DNA of 59,034 nucleotides from Verrucomicrobiota bacterium (GTDB lineage: Bacteria > Verrucomicrobiota > Verrucomicrobiia > Limisphaerales > JACDHS01). The position numbers were made by a program, and so were the translations under genes. The stretch covers positions 1-59,034 of the forward strand of contig JACDHS010000013.1 in the NCBI GenBank assembly GCA_013820875.1, in the 5' to 3' direction. The notes beneath the pieces were generated by a model that was not told where the DNA came from, did not search any database, and saw nothing but the letters and a program-made list of their open reading frames with translations. Shown in pieces: positions 27,237 to 37,036 of this stretch (its first letter is position 1; every line of letters begins with the position of its first letter).

Positions 27237-29813
27237 ATGAAAATATGGTCGTTCTCGGGTTCTCTGCTCACTCCTTTTAAGAAATCCATTGCCCCAGCCG
27301 TGCTCGGCGCGTTGTTACTGCTGTGCGTTGGCGAATCGCCGGCCGCATCGGGCGGTTTAGATCTGTCATTTGACCCATCCTTCGGCGTGAACGGAGCAGT
27401 TTCCAGTGTTATTCCGCAAATGGACGGCAAAATCCTCCTTGCAGGTGAGTTCACTATTGTGCGCGGTGGGGTGCGAAGTCGAATCGCCCGAATCAACGCG
27501 GATGGAACATTGGATCCCACATTCGATCCTGGTTCTGGAGCAAACGATTCTGTGTCTTTCATGATTGAGCAACCGGATGGCAAGTTGCTGATAGGAGGGA
27601 ATTTCACTTCGATCAATGGAGTCAACCGAAACCGACTCGCGCGGTTAAATCCCGACGGTAGCCTGGATTCTTCATTTAATCCCGATCCTGAGACGGGGGC
27701 GATTGCTACGCTCTCCTCTTTGGCTCTGCAGGCGGACGGGAAGGTGTTACTTGGCGGAACCATTACGAATTCCGTGTTCCAACCACCGAGCCGCATCCTT
27801 CGATTGCATGGAGATGGAAGCTGGGATGACACGTTCTCGGCGAATGCTTCCGGCCAAATCAACGCCATTGTCCTGCAGCCTAATGGCAAATTGTTAGTCG
27901 GAGGCTCCTTCAGCAGCATCAATGGTATTGGCCGGAGTGGTATCGCACGGTTGAATTCCAACGGGAGTCTGGACACAGGGTTTGCGGTTACAGGAATCGA
28001 CTTTTTTTGGGGGAGCCTTCAAAAAGTGTATTGTCTAGACCTTCAAACAAACGGCAAGGTGCTGATCGGGGCGAGTTTCTATAGAAGTGGTCTCTGGGTG
28101 ACACGGCACGAAATTGTCCGTTTGAACAGTGATGGAAGTTTGGACGTTTCGTTCGATTCAGGTATGGGGCCGGATTACGATGGGCTGTCCTCCCAAGCTT
28201 CCTTCACGTTTATCGAATCGCAACAAGATGGCAAAATACTCTTTGGGGGGCATTTCGACAGGATGAACGCGACGAACCGGCTCAATGTTGCAAGGTTGAA
28301 CGCTGATGGCAGGTTGGATCTAACCTTCGATCCGGGTTCCAGTGCGCCAGGAGACCTTCGGTGTGCTGCCGTTCAAAGTGATGGCAACGTATTGTTGGGA
28401 GGAAACTTCCGCACTTCCATTTCCGGACGACAACCAAATCACCTTTTGCGACTAGACGCTACCGGGAGTGTGGACAGCCCATTTGTCCCGACGATTCAAG
28501 CTGCAATCGCTCCTGACGTTTCTTCTATGGTTTTACAGCCTGACGGCAAGGTGCTGCTTGGCTCGGCTAGATTCTTTGGTGGCTTTCAATGGGATTGGGC
28601 TGGGATCTCACGTTTAAATTGGGATGGAAGTTGGGACAGCACATTTGATCCTGGCAGTGGGCCGAATTTCCCTGTCATGAGTGTTGCTTTGCAAAATGAT
28701 GGAAGGGTGCTGCTCGGAGGAGCATTCACTGCTGTCGATGGCACCAACCGAAACCGCATTGCGCGCCTCAATTCGGATGGGAGCTTGGACGATTCTTTTC
28801 AATCAAATCCAGATAGCCTTGTCCGATCTGTGACTGTGCAACCAGACGGCAAGGTTCTGGTCGGAGGGCCTTTTTCCTCGATCAATGGAACCAATCGGAA
28901 AGGCATTGCGCGACTACATTCAGACGGAAGTTTGGATGAGACATTCGATCCGGGGACTGGTGTAATCGGCCAGGTTTATTGCATCGTTCTGCAACCGGAC
29001 GGTAAGGTGCTATTAGGAGGTGATTTCGGAGACGTTAACGGGATGGGGTGGCTTCGCGTCGCGCGGTTGAACCAGGATGGAAGCGTGGACACTTCATTCG
29101 ACCCGGGCACTGGTGTCAGTGATGTCGTTCGCTCCATCGCCCTTCAACCGGATGGAAAATTGCTTCTTGGTGGAAGGTTCTCATTGGTCAATGGCACGAC
29201 CCGGAACGGCATCGCCAGGCTGAATCCAGAAGGTAGCCTCGATACGACGTTCGACCCGGGCACCGGAGTGGCGCCGTCAATGAGCGAAGTACATTCTGTG
29301 TCGCTTCAAAAAGATGGCAAGGTGATGCTTGGCGGGAGTTTTTCCAGTGTGAACGGGAAAAGTCTTAACGGAATTGCGCGATTGAACACGGATGGAACTC
29401 TGGACAGCGCATTTGATCCGGGAGGGGGAGTGACCGGAATTATTTATTCTGGAGTCAGCACAGTATTTGCAATCGCCGTCCAACCGAACGGTAGAATTAT
29501 CATAGGCGGAAATTTCAAGAACGCCGACGGCGTTGCGCGCGAGCGGGTCGCGCGATTGCTGGGTGATAGTCCAGCCCTGGTTTCCGCTCCCGTAAAAGAA
29601 AACGGAGATTTGGTGTGTCAGTTCCGTGGGATCTTCGGATTGACCTACACACTCGAATACCGGAAGAGCCTTTCCTCCGGAACCTGGCAGAAACTGCTGA
29701 ACTTGACCGCACCTGAGACTGACCTGGGTTTAGGCGCTGGCGTATTTGAATTCCGCGATCCCATCCCAGCGTCGGGAATGCGGTATTATCGTGTAGTTGA
29801 TCCAGCCTATTGA
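27237..29813 (+). CDS. Exported delta-60 repeat protein
   Basis: An 858-aa protein with a signal peptide (~residues 16-41, ESPAASGG). The body is built of about 13 recognisable delta-60-type repeats, each ending in a motif like RLNxDGSLDxxFDPG and preceded by QPDGKxLxGG; these form a beta-propeller- or solenoid-like array. The last ~85 residues ([20 protein letters not shown] ... [11 protein letters not shown]) form the C-terminal module found on many verrucomicrobial secreted proteins, probably involved in sorting or binding. The function is unknown; such proteins may be adhesins or surface proteins. Some repeats (e.g. around 28010-28160) are longer than the rest. Confidence 0.88.
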   Translation: MKIWSFSGSLLTPFKKSIAPAVLGALLLLCVGESPAASGGLDLSFDPSFGVNGAVSSVIPQMDGKILLAGEFTIVRGGVRSRIARINADGTLDPTFDPGSGANDSVSFMIEQPDGKLLIGGNFTSINGVNRNRLARLNPDGSLDSSFNPDPETGAIATLSSLALQADGKVLLGGTITNSVFQPPSRILRLHGDGSWDDTFSANASGQINAIVLQPNGKLLVGGSFSSINGIGRSGIARLNSNGSLDTGFAVTGIDFFWGSLQKVYCLDLQTNGKVLIGASFYRSGLWVTRHEIVRLNSDGSLDVSFDSGMGPDYDGLSSQASFTFIESQQDGKILFGGHFDRMNATNRLNVARLNADGRLDLTFDPGSSAPGDLRCAAVQSDGNVLLGGNFRTSISGRQPNHLLRLDATGSVDSPFVPTIQAAIAPDVSSMVLQPDGKVLLGSARFFGGFQWDWAGISRLNWDGSWDSTFDPGSGPNFPVMSVALQNDGRVLLGGAFTAVDGTNRNRIARLNSDGSLDDSFQSNPDSLVRSVTVQPDGKVLVGGPFSSINGTNRKGIARLHSDGSLDETFDPGTGVIGQVYCIVLQPDGKVLLGGDFGDVNGMGWLRVARLNQDGSVDTSFDPGTGVSDVVRSIALQPDGKLLLGGRFSLVNGTTRNGIARLNPEGSLDTTFDPGTGVAPSMSEVHSVSLQKDGKVMLGGSFSSVNGKSLNGIARLNTDGTLDSAFDPGGGVTGIIYSGVSTVFAIAVQPNGRIIIGGNFKNADGVARERVARLLGDSPALVSAPVKENGDLVCQFRGIFGLTYTLEYRKSLSSGTWQKLLNLTAPETDLGLGAGVFEFRDPIPASGMRYYRVVDPAY

Positions 29814-29816
29814 GTT

Positions 29817-29833
29817 CTGTCGTTCGACGACAG
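29817..29833 (+). terminator. Short stem-loop after the delta-60 gene
   Basis: CTGTCG-TTCGA-CGACAG forms a perfect 6-bp stem 3 nt after the stop. There is no strong U tract, so it may be an RNA-stabilising hairpin rather than a classic terminator. Confidence 0.4.
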
Positions 29834-30315
29834 CTCCCTTCCTCAATCTCGAGAGATGGTCTCCTTTGAGGATAATTAAAGCCTGTCCGCAGACGGATAT
29901 TTCCTTGGTGGAGGGTTGGCGAGTTTCGGACCGGCCTCCGGGCGGAGTGGTTTTGGACGGGGCGGATTCGTTCCTGTTTCCGGGGAACGGGGTCTGAATC
30001 CGCGTGGATCAGATTTGTTTGCGCGGAAACGGGAGCATTCCCGCGGGTATCTCAATGGACCTCGGTCGTTCCCTGGCTTACGATTGGAAACATCACAAAA
30101 TAGTGGGGGCAGGGAAGCAACTGGGAGGCTGCGCCGTGACTACCGCAAGCCGTGGAAACATCCAGCATACTAAAAAGGTGTCCTGAATGGCACTTGCCTG
30201 GACAGCTTTGAAAACTCTCGTCTTACATTGCTACGGTTTCTCTCTTAATCTTACTCATAATCTCAGGAAAACCGATTAAGTTCTTGCTGGCTCACGCAAA
30301 TGTAGGCTTTTGAAA
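29834..30315. other. Intergenic region between convergent genes, nothing recognised
   Basis: About 480 nt between the delta-60 gene and the convergent L,D-transpeptidase gene. GC-rich with many GG runs. The plus-strand frame at 29916-30173 has no family features and poor codon pattern. No repeat match elsewhere in the window was noticed. Confidence 0.4.
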
Positions 30316-31452
30316 TCAGGGGACCACGCGCACGGGCAGGCCGACCCAAACCAATTTCGCAAGATAATCGGCGTTCCAGTTCGCCAACCGAAAGCAGCCG
30401 TGCGATTCCGTACGACCGACTTGTTCGGGATTCGGTGTACCGTGTATCCCGTAGCCTGGCTTATCGAGACCCACCCACGCGCTACCGACTGGATTGTTTG
30501 GGCCGGGGGGCAGGATGAGTTTCCCCCCCAAATTCCGCGCTTCTTCGGATTCAGGAAAAACTTCCGGGTTAAAGGTGTAGTCAGGGGCGGTCGCCACCGT
30601 GGTCACATGCAGCTCCCCGACGGGCCGTTTATCGAATCGCGCGGCGATACTGCATGGAAAATGCGCGAGCAAATTGGTTTCGGCATCGAACGCTTCCAGG
30701 TGTTTTTTCGCCAGGTTGATGATGAGAAACGCTGCCTTCGTCGGTGCCTTTGGATAATCGGCCTTCGGCATCGAGACTTCTGTGCCGACAACCACGTTCG
30801 ACCAGTTTACGGTGGGATTGAGTCGACGAATCAGGTTTGGCGAAGCGTGACCCCGTTCGGCGAGCAGTTCGAGGATGTTTTCGAAATCGAGTGCTGTCTG
30901 TTGTGATTTTCCGAGCCACGTTTTAGAGACCGGTTGCAGACGCGAGAGATCGTTGATGTTGACGATGTAAGTCGTGAGGGGCGCGCTCATGAGCGCGAGT
31001 GTGGCGCGAGTTGCCATATCGAGCTCACCTGTCGCGGGCACTCCGGACTTATTTTGGAAAGCAGCCAGGGCAGCGCGCGTTTGGGAACCAATCGCCCCAT
31101 CGATGGAGCCGGGAGAAATTCCGAATTGCGATAGTGCGATTTGCGCTTCGAGAATATCACGCGGTGGACGGGGGTAATCTCCAGATGGGAATGGCGCGGG
31201 AGATGGTGTCGACGTTTTGACCACAGTCGGCAACGGTGTTGCAGCGAGTGGCAAGATCGGCTTTGGAGCGGGTTGCGCAGGTGCATTGGTCATCGGCGTT
31301 TGAACCGTGAGAGGTGCATTTGGCTCTTCCGTCGAATTATGGGAGGACCACCAGAACCAAATGCCCACGGCGCACAGGATGAGCACGAGCCACCAAAAAG
31401 AATTCTCATTCCCCTGGCGACCAACTGAACGGGCTTTGCGTCCTCGTGACAA
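30316..31452 (-). CDS. Membrane-anchored L,D-transpeptidase (YkuD) with peptidoglycan-binding domain
   Basis: A 378-aa protein. A single N-terminal span (~20-35) anchors it, followed by a Pro/Thr-rich linker (~42-95), a PG_binding_1 domain (~98-155: LSQFGISPGSIDGAIGSQTR), a LysM-like segment (~162-230) and the YkuD catalytic domain (~240-378). The active site is H337 in GIHGTP and S350-H351-G352-C353 in TESHGCFRLAN; C353 is the nucleophile. L,D-transpeptidases make 3-3 crosslinks in peptidoglycan or attach proteins to it. It is consistent with the cell-wall theme of the two NamZ genes, though not co-transcribed with them. Confidence 0.93.
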   Translation of the reverse strand: MSRGRKARSVGRQGNENSFWWLVLILCAVGIWFWWSSHNSTEEPNAPLTVQTPMTNAPAQPAPKPILPLAATPLPTVVKTSTPSPAPFPSGDYPRPPRDILEAQIALSQFGISPGSIDGAIGSQTRAALAAFQNKSGVPATGELDMATRATLALMSAPLTTYIVNINDLSRLQPVSKTWLGKSQQTALDFENILELLAERGHASPNLIRRLNPTVNWSNVVVGTEVSMPKADYPKAPTKAAFLIINLAKKHLEAFDAETNLLAHFPCSIAARFDKRPVGELHVTTVATAPDYTFNPEVFPESEEARNLGGKLILPPGPNNPVGSAWVGLDKPGYGIHGTPNPEQVGRTESHGCFRLANWNADYLAKLVWVGLPVRVVP

Positions 31453-31777
31453 GGGGGGATTGAAACAGAATCGGGGACGGCTTTCCAGTCAGGATGCAAA
31501 AGGATCCTGTCCTCAGTATTTACACAACATAGATTGGAAATCAGTAACCCTGACTCAAATTGGAAACACCTCGCACGGTCCAACAAATCTTCCACCCTCC
31601 AACCCACCGCCTTTAACTCTTCCTCCAAAATACGCAGCGCTTTCTCTTCGGTTGTTTCCCGGAAAGAAACGAACTTGAGTTAACTCGCCGTCTTTCATGG
31701 CCGAGTGATGGGCGCCGATGCTGGAGACGGTGAGGTTCAAGGCCATGACAACGTTGATCAGAGGATAAAACGGTTGG
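31453..31777. other. Intergenic region with oxidoreductase gene relic
   Basis: The 325-nt stretch upstream of the L,D-transpeptidase gene contains the relic at 31672-31765. The remainder shows no gene. The transpeptidase promoter should lie in its left part, reading leftward. Confidence 0.5.
31672..31765 (-). pseudogene. Relic of the Gfo/Idh/MocA oxidoreductase 3' end
   Basis: In the minus-strand frame it reads PLINVVMALNLTVSSIGAHH then SAMKDGELTQV, against PLIDIVMALNLTVSGIVAHH then SAMKDGELMKI in the intact gene at 34275-35513. Only about 31 codons near the C-terminus survive, and the reading frame runs on into unrelated sequence. The relic and the intact gene flank the 31778-34171 gene in the same orientation. 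Confidence 0.85.
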
Positions 31778-34171
31778 TTATTCCCGGCTCAAGCGATAGA
31801 AGCGCGATGCGTTGGTGGGGTTGATTGAGTGAGTATAGTTGTTCCCTTGAAATAACTTGGGCTGTGCGATGCGTTGCCAGGGCGAATCGGGTAAAAACGC
31901 ATCCCTGGCTTCAAGCACGTGAGCGGGGTAATAGGGTGCCCACGTCAGAGTGGTTCCGCCGGGTCCGGTGTTGAAGCGGAGTATGGGTGAAACGTGAGTG
32001 GCGGATAATTCCAAATCGAAACTGGCGTCGTCGCTTTGAGGACTGAACTGATGTAGTTCGACGGCGACAAGGTTTGTTCCGGCGAGCAGGTTGGTGGGCG
32101 AAAGTGTGACCGAGAAAAAGGCTCTTTCGTTCGAGCCAGTGACGTCGGTTAAGGCGAGGGTAGTGTAGGTCACCGTTCCGGCAGGCAGATTACTGCGAAA
32201 GACCTCTTGACCATTCAAATAAACTACAGCCCCGTCATCGCGGCGGAGTCGCAACGTGAGGGAACTGAACGCGGCAGGGTCGATCACTTTGAACTGCCTG
32301 CGAAAATAGGTTGTGATGAAGCGAGCGCCAGCCGGACCGGATTGCACGACGGTTTTTTCGTCTCCATCGCCATAACCGAATTCACCCTGGCCAAGCCGCC
32401 AGGTAATGTCGTTGAAATTGGTTTGCCGCCAGGCCGTACCTTGGTCGGACCCGTTGTCGAGATACCGCCAAATGCCGCGGGTTGGCACGAGAAGCGCGAC
32501 ATCAGAGTTGGTCTGGCGTCTCAAGTCCGCGCGCATCAACACCACCGTGTAAGGATTCCAGGTGGACATCGTAAAATAAATGCGCGTGAATCCGTTGCTC
32601 CCTTCCGCCATATCTTTGAAGAGATAGGGGCCGTATTCGCCGCCCCATGTGTTTTGGTGACCGGTGTCATGGACGCTGTCGCAGTTCGCAAAACTCCAGC
32701 TTGTATGTATGAAGTTGCAGTAGCCGCCATCCGTCCATGGCTCAAAAAGAACCTGTGGATCACTCCATGGTCCCCACGGCGTTGGCGCGGTGCGGAAATT
32801 AATGCCACGCGGATAGTCGGAATTGTAGAGCATGAGCCAGCGCCCGAGAAAGTGATTGTAAGCGACAGAAAATTCTCCCACGCCAGAGTTATCGAACAAT
32901 GGCGCGGCGTTGGTTTCAGCAACCGACCAGAGCGGAGCGCCGGTGTCATTAAGCCCAGCAAAAAAAAGGAGAGAGGAAGCAGATTCGATACTGCCGGCAG
33001 ATTGAAATGCGAGGCGCACATTGCTGTCGCGATAATTGCCCGCCCCAAACAGATACAAGCTTTCACCGGAATTATGGGGTGATCCCGGCCAATCTTCCGC
33101 CGCCGCTTTAACCACACTCACATTGATGAAGTGGCGGGTGGAAAGTGTATAAAGTTGCGTAAAAGTTTGGCCATCGTCTTCCGACACAGCGAGCACGGAA
33201 CGGCCCATTGTTTTGAGGGCCGAATGATCCGTGGTGTGATAGACGTACATGTTATTGCTGATGCTCACACCGTCGGCTGGAACTTCATAGGAGCCTTGGG
33301 TGATGCCCGGGATCGTGAGGGGTCGCCACACTCCGCTGGCATTGGTCAGGAATGTCAACGCCAAGCCGTCGGCGAGGTTTGTATCTGTTGAATAGGCGAT
33401 ACTGTCGCGCGAACCTGCCAGGCCGCCTTCGGTGTCGCCGAACAAAAGATAAGTGCGGCCTTTGTGAGTGAACGGCACGCCCAGGTCAGTGCCGGCAAGT
33501 TGATATCTGGTTTGCGTCAGGTTCTCTGTCGGTTGCCCCCTGTGCTTGTCGAAATCTCCGGTCAACTGAGAAATTTTTTGTGCTGAACCGGCAACATAGA
33601 CAATTTCCGGCACCGCAGTGGGGATCACCGAAGCCACGTTTAGATTTGCCGCGACAGGATTCACTTCAACCACACCACACAAGGGCGCGCCATTGAGATT
33701 GGTCAAATTGGGATTCAAATCGTTCCATTTTCCGGAGTAAAGATCGCCTGGATACCAGATGTGAACGGCTTGCTCGCTTGCACCGGGCTCTACAGGAGAC
33801 CAATTGCTGTAAGTGGAAGCCTCGCCATTTATCCAAACAAACTCGCCTCGACGCGTTTCACGATTGGCGCTGTTGATGGTTCGATTGGCGTCATACAAGC
33901 CGATCCACAAATGCCGCTGCACAGCGCCAAAATTGCTGAAGGTGGTGTAAATCCAGTCTTGTTCACTTGCATCGTTTATCGAAGCCAAATGTCCACCGAG
34001 CGTTCGCGCTTCGGTTTCCGCCTGCGACCATGTTGATGGCTCAAGCAGGTAATAAATATGGTTGTTCGCAGAGTTGGTAACCGGTCCGGTCAGCACGCCT
34101 GCAAAGGAATTGGAAGAAAATGCGGTCAACAGCGTAAAAACACCGACGAACCAAATTATCAGGTAAGGCAT
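31778..34171 (-). CDS. Exported C-type-lectin / DUF4185 multidomain protein
   Basis: A 797-aa protein from ATG 34171, which gives a proper signal peptide (MPYLIIWFVGVFTLLTAF); a longer frame to 34270 adds 33 residues that do not look like a signal. Domains: C-type lectin-like (~30-170; ARTLGGHLASINDASEQDWI, WIGLYD, SKW-like GKWNDL), DUF4185-like beta-propeller (~190-560; YLLFGDTEGG, VPADGVSISNNMYVY), a beta-sandwich (~570-715; RRDDGAVVYLNGQEVFRSN) and the short C-terminal FYRL module. It probably binds or cleaves extracellular glycans; catalysis is unproven. It is flanked by an intact oxidoreductase gene and by a relic of it. Confidence 0.8.
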   Translation of the reverse strand: MPYLIIWFVGVFTLLTAFSSNSFAGVLTGPVTNSANNHIYYLLEPSTWSQAETEARTLGGHLASINDASEQDWIYTTFSNFGAVQRHLWIGLYDANRTINSANRETRRGEFVWINGEASTYSNWSPVEPGASEQAVHIWYPGDLYSGKWNDLNPNLTNLNGAPLCGVVEVNPVAANLNVASVIPTAVPEIVYVAGSAQKISQLTGDFDKHRGQPTENLTQTRYQLAGTDLGVPFTHKGRTYLLFGDTEGGLAGSRDSIAYSTDTNLADGLALTFLTNASGVWRPLTIPGITQGSYEVPADGVSISNNMYVYHTTDHSALKTMGRSVLAVSEDDGQTFTQLYTLSTRHFINVSVVKAAAEDWPGSPHNSGESLYLFGAGNYRDSNVRLAFQSAGSIESASSLLFFAGLNDTGAPLWSVAETNAAPLFDNSGVGEFSVAYNHFLGRWLMLYNSDYPRGINFRTAPTPWGPWSDPQVLFEPWTDGGYCNFIHTSWSFANCDSVHDTGHQNTWGGEYGPYLFKDMAEGSNGFTRIYFTMSTWNPYTVVLMRADLRRQTNSDVALLVPTRGIWRYLDNGSDQGTAWRQTNFNDITWRLGQGEFGYGDGDEKTVVQSGPAGARFITTYFRRQFKVIDPAAFSSLTLRLRRDDGAVVYLNGQEVFRSNLPAGTVTYTTLALTDVTGSNERAFFSVTLSPTNLLAGTNLVAVELHQFSPQSDDASFDLELSATHVSPILRFNTGPGGTTLTWAPYYPAHVLEARDAFLPDSPWQRIAQPKLFQGNNYTHSINPTNASRFYRLSRE

Positions 34172-34274
34172 GACTGTGGGGTATGGATGTTTGTTCGGGC
34201 GGTTCGTGGCCCCTCTGATGTTGGCGCAGGATTCATTCAAAACCAACGACTGACCATTTACGACTTTCAACGAT

Positions 34275-35513
34275 TTAAACCTTATACTGCGGAATCTTCA
34301 TTAACTCACCATCTTTCATCGCCGAGTGATGCGCGACGATGCCGGAGACGGTAAGGTTCAAGGCCATGACAATGTCGATCAACGGATCGCGATCCTGGAG
34401 GATGGCGTTTACAAATTCGTTCGTGAGCTGACCGTGTGAGCCGCCGTGACCGCCGGAGGCAACACCCGGAGGCAGCGCCGGACGCTGGAGGTTGGGCAGA
34501 TTCTTTTCGAACCCCTCGTAGCGACCGTAGAAGGATCCGCGCTGTCCGCGGATGCGCCCCATTTCTCCACTTAAGCCCGGCGTGTCCCAACTCACCGCCA
34601 TTCGCGACGTGCCGCCTTCACTGGTGCGAAACAAAGCGATCTCGGTGCCGAACGGGTTCTTGTAAATATTGTTCGCCGGTTGCAGATGCTCGATCACGCT
34701 CGGCATTCCAATGCAGGACACTTCAGTGAAACTGCCGCCGGTCACGCAATTGTAATAGGCGTTGGAGTGAGTTGGATAAAGTTGCGGCGGAAGACCGATG
34801 CGCCAGCCTTTGTAGGAATCGATCGGTTGTTCCATGTAGTGATAATACTCGCCTTCCGAATAGACGAGTTTGCCGAGGCCGCCCGCCTTGTATATCTCTC
34901 GCATGGCGTGCAGGTCTTCATGGTAGGCGGATGTTTCGTACAGCATGTATTTGCGTCCGCTCTTTTTCACAGCCTCGAATAATTGATCGGCTTCTTCCAG
35001 CGACCCAAATACAGCCGGCACAGCGCAAGCAACGTGTTTGCCGTGCTTCAACACTTCGAGGCAATGCTTGGTGTGATTGGGCGCATCGGTCGCAACGAAG
35101 ACCGCTTCGATCTTGTCGTCTTTGACGAGTTCTTCGAGTGAAGGATAGGTCTTTTCACAGCGACAGGCTTTCGCCAGCCCTGCACAACGATCTGGTATGA
35201 GGTCGCTCACTGCTACGACTTCGACATTGGGATGATCCTGAAAACCAAATCCCGCTCCGAATCTGCAAACGCCATAACCGACGATGCCGACGCGGATTTT
35301 ACGATCGCTGACCGGCCTCCAATCCTTGGAAGCATTCGGATCGTCCTTTGCTTGTTCGAATCCCTGGATCGGTTTCTCCGCGGCGTTGGCAGCGTGTTGC
35401 AATCCGAGTACAGTCGCACCCGCCAAGGCACCCGATCGCCAGAGGAAGCTGCGACGGGAAAGGTCATATTGATGATCGGAAGTTTTCGCGGTGTTCAAAC
35501 GAGGCTTTTGCAT
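34275..35513 (-). CDS. Tat-exported Gfo/Idh/MocA-family oxidoreductase
   Basis: A 412-aa protein with a twin-arginine signal (SRRSFLWRSGALAGATVLG) and a Rossmann motif starting VGIVGYGVCRFG (the second Gly-containing half is altered from GxGxxG). The typical dinucleotide-binding and EAVFVATDAPNHTKHCLEVL segments follow, with KHVACAVPAVF in place of the common EKP motif. The C-terminal domain carries YNCVTGGSFTEVSCIGMPS. Such exported members are common in Planctomycetes and Verrucomicrobia and act on sugars or inositol derivatives with tightly bound NAD(P); the substrate is unknown. A partial duplicate of its 3' end is at 31672-31765. Confidence 0.88.
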   Translation of the reverse strand: MQKPRLNTAKTSDHQYDLSRRSFLWRSGALAGATVLGLQHAANAAEKPIQGFEQAKDDPNASKDWRPVSDRKIRVGIVGYGVCRFGAGFGFQDHPNVEVVAVSDLIPDRCAGLAKACRCEKTYPSLEELVKDDKIEAVFVATDAPNHTKHCLEVLKHGKHVACAVPAVFGSLEEADQLFEAVKKSGRKYMLYETSAYHEDLHAMREIYKAGGLGKLVYSEGEYYHYMEQPIDSYKGWRIGLPPQLYPTHSNAYYNCVTGGSFTEVSCIGMPSVIEHLQPANNIYKNPFGTEIALFRTSEGGTSRMAVSWDTPGLSGEMGRIRGQRGSFYGRYEGFEKNLPNLQRPALPPGVASGGHGGSHGQLTNEFVNAILQDRDPLIDIVMALNLTVSGIVAHHSAMKDGELMKIPQYKV

Positions 35514-35842
35514 GGGGAGACACTAGCAAATCGGTGCCAACAGTAAATAGGTTTGGATGGGGAAACAGACATCCAACGTTCACGTCGCCATTGTTGCATA
35601 ATTGAAAGCCACGCTCCTTTGTCTCGTCCATCGCACTGACACCGGTAGCAACCAGCGATCGCCCACTAAACTTTTAGCCGCTTTCAGGTCGATTGCTACC
35701 GGGTGCGAGTTTTGCCAAAACCTAAAACGGCTGGCGCGCTGAAAATGGCTCTTGAGGACACAAGGTAGATACCATGGCCAAATTGCTACCCAAACCGACT
35801 CAAGATTGACTATGAATCAGAAATCTGAACTGTGGGTGATCA
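35514..35842. other. Intergenic region with ACCGGTAGCAA stem-loop
   Basis: About 330 nt between divergent genes. It holds the inverted repeat ACCGGTAGCAA (35641-35651) / TTGCTACCGGGT (35693-35704), with a ~41-nt loop. No gene is supported. Promoters for the oxidoreductase (leftward) and the membrane protein (rightward) should be here. Confidence 0.5.
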
Positions 35843-36940
35843 GTGACTGACCGACGTCCTTCTATCTACTTGTCCGTGATTGCTGTAGTCGCGTTCGTTT
35901 TCTTTGCCGATACCGTCTTCTGGCACGTTTTGCCTTTTCGTTCAGAAACCGCAATCATTTATGGCTTCCAGATTTTTTGTCTTGGCTCCCTGTTCTCGCT
36001 CCTGTCTCTCGGAATTGCTCTTTTCGCCCTCTTCAAGCATGGCAGGAGTAGTCGGCGATTGGCGATGTGCTTGTGGGCGGTAGGTGTTCTCTTGCCGTAT
36101 GCTGTTGTTTTCTTCCGGCAGTGGTCACCCAGCTTGCTCTTTAGTGAAACGCTAATTTACCGATCTCCACATGGGCCGTTCACTGGCTCGGCCTGGCCGC
36201 TTTCTTTTGCAATCGTGATGTCTCTCTTTTTAGTTTTGCACATCCTTTCCCGATCTTCCCTCTGGAGTATCATTTTTTGGGTTCCACTAGCCGTCGGTTC
36301 AATTTTCTGTATCGTTGCGCCGAGCGTTACTTTCTTCTCTTTGTTCAGTAGTGAGAGTCAAGGATTTGAGATGTTCTCAATTGGCATGGTGGTAATGCCG
36401 CTTCTTGCCATGCTCGTGACTGGAATCCCTGCATGTTTCGTTGTTTGGCGCATGCGACCGCGTGCCACCTTGCATCGACGGCATTGGATTGCTGCAGGTC
36501 TGGCTCTGCCTTTCTGTTTTTTTGTGATTCTGAATTCACCCCGCATTTTTGCATTTCATCTTACAATTCAGACTCAGACCATGGATAAAGTTCCGATTTC
36601 CGAAGCGACTCTGCAGAGAATGCACGGCAATGGAGTTATTTCGTTCGGCGAGCCGGTGCGACCAAACGCTGATGGCCAATTTCACGTGACTCTCAACCTA
36701 CTAGAGAGCTTCACAGGGATTGTCAGGGCTCCCGGCTACACAGATAACCGCATTTCCTTTTTCCCAAAAGCATCAAAGGGTTACTGGTCCTACTACGAAT
36801 CTCGATTAGACAAAAAATCGAAACAGATCCCCCTGATAAATCCGGGAATACTCGTTCTAGAGTTGAAACCCGAAAAGAACTCCAAATCAACCTCCGCAGA
36901 CGAACCGCCGTTCCGCCTTTTTTCTACTCCGCAACCGTAA
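35843..36940 (+). CDS. Multi-pass membrane protein of unknown function
   Basis: A 365-aa protein beginning at GTG 35843. I count about seven hydrophobic segments (roughly residues 8-28, 38-62, 73-90, 117-135, 140-160, 175-200, 215-235), then a soluble C-terminal ~125 residues that look like a small beta domain (FGEPVRPNADGQFHVTLNLL). I do not recognise a family. It stands 3 nt from the upstream in-frame start of the next open frame, but the preferred start of the esterase is ~97 nt away, so co-transcription is possible. The GTG start and the exact N-terminus are uncertain. Confidence 0.65.
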   Translation: MTDRRPSIYLSVIAVVAFVFFADTVFWHVLPFRSETAIIYGFQIFCLGSLFSLLSLGIALFALFKHGRSSRRLAMCLWAVGVLLPYAVVFFRQWSPSLLFSETLIYRSPHGPFTGSAWPLSFAIVMSLFLVLHILSRSSLWSIIFWVPLAVGSIFCIVAPSVTFFSLFSSESQGFEMFSIGMVVMPLLAMLVTGIPACFVVWRMRPRATLHRRHWIAAGLALPFCFFVILNSPRIFAFHLTIQTQTMDKVPISEATLQRMHGNGVISFGEPVRPNADGQFHVTLNLLESFTGIVRAPGYTDNRISFFPKASKGYWSYYESRLDKKSKQIPLINPGILVLELKPEKNSKSTSADEPPFRLFSTPQP

Positions 36941-37036
36941 GGCATGAAAAGGATCTGGCCTGCGGACCCGCTCCGGGATTCGGACGTTGAAATCAATCAG
37001 GACAATAGGCAGGGTTTATCACAACTCTTACACTTT

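Noticed and set aside
29916-30173. 85-aa plus-strand gene after the delta-60 gene
   Set aside because: Gly/Arg-rich, no homologous pattern, overlapping other frames; no ribosome-binding site seen.
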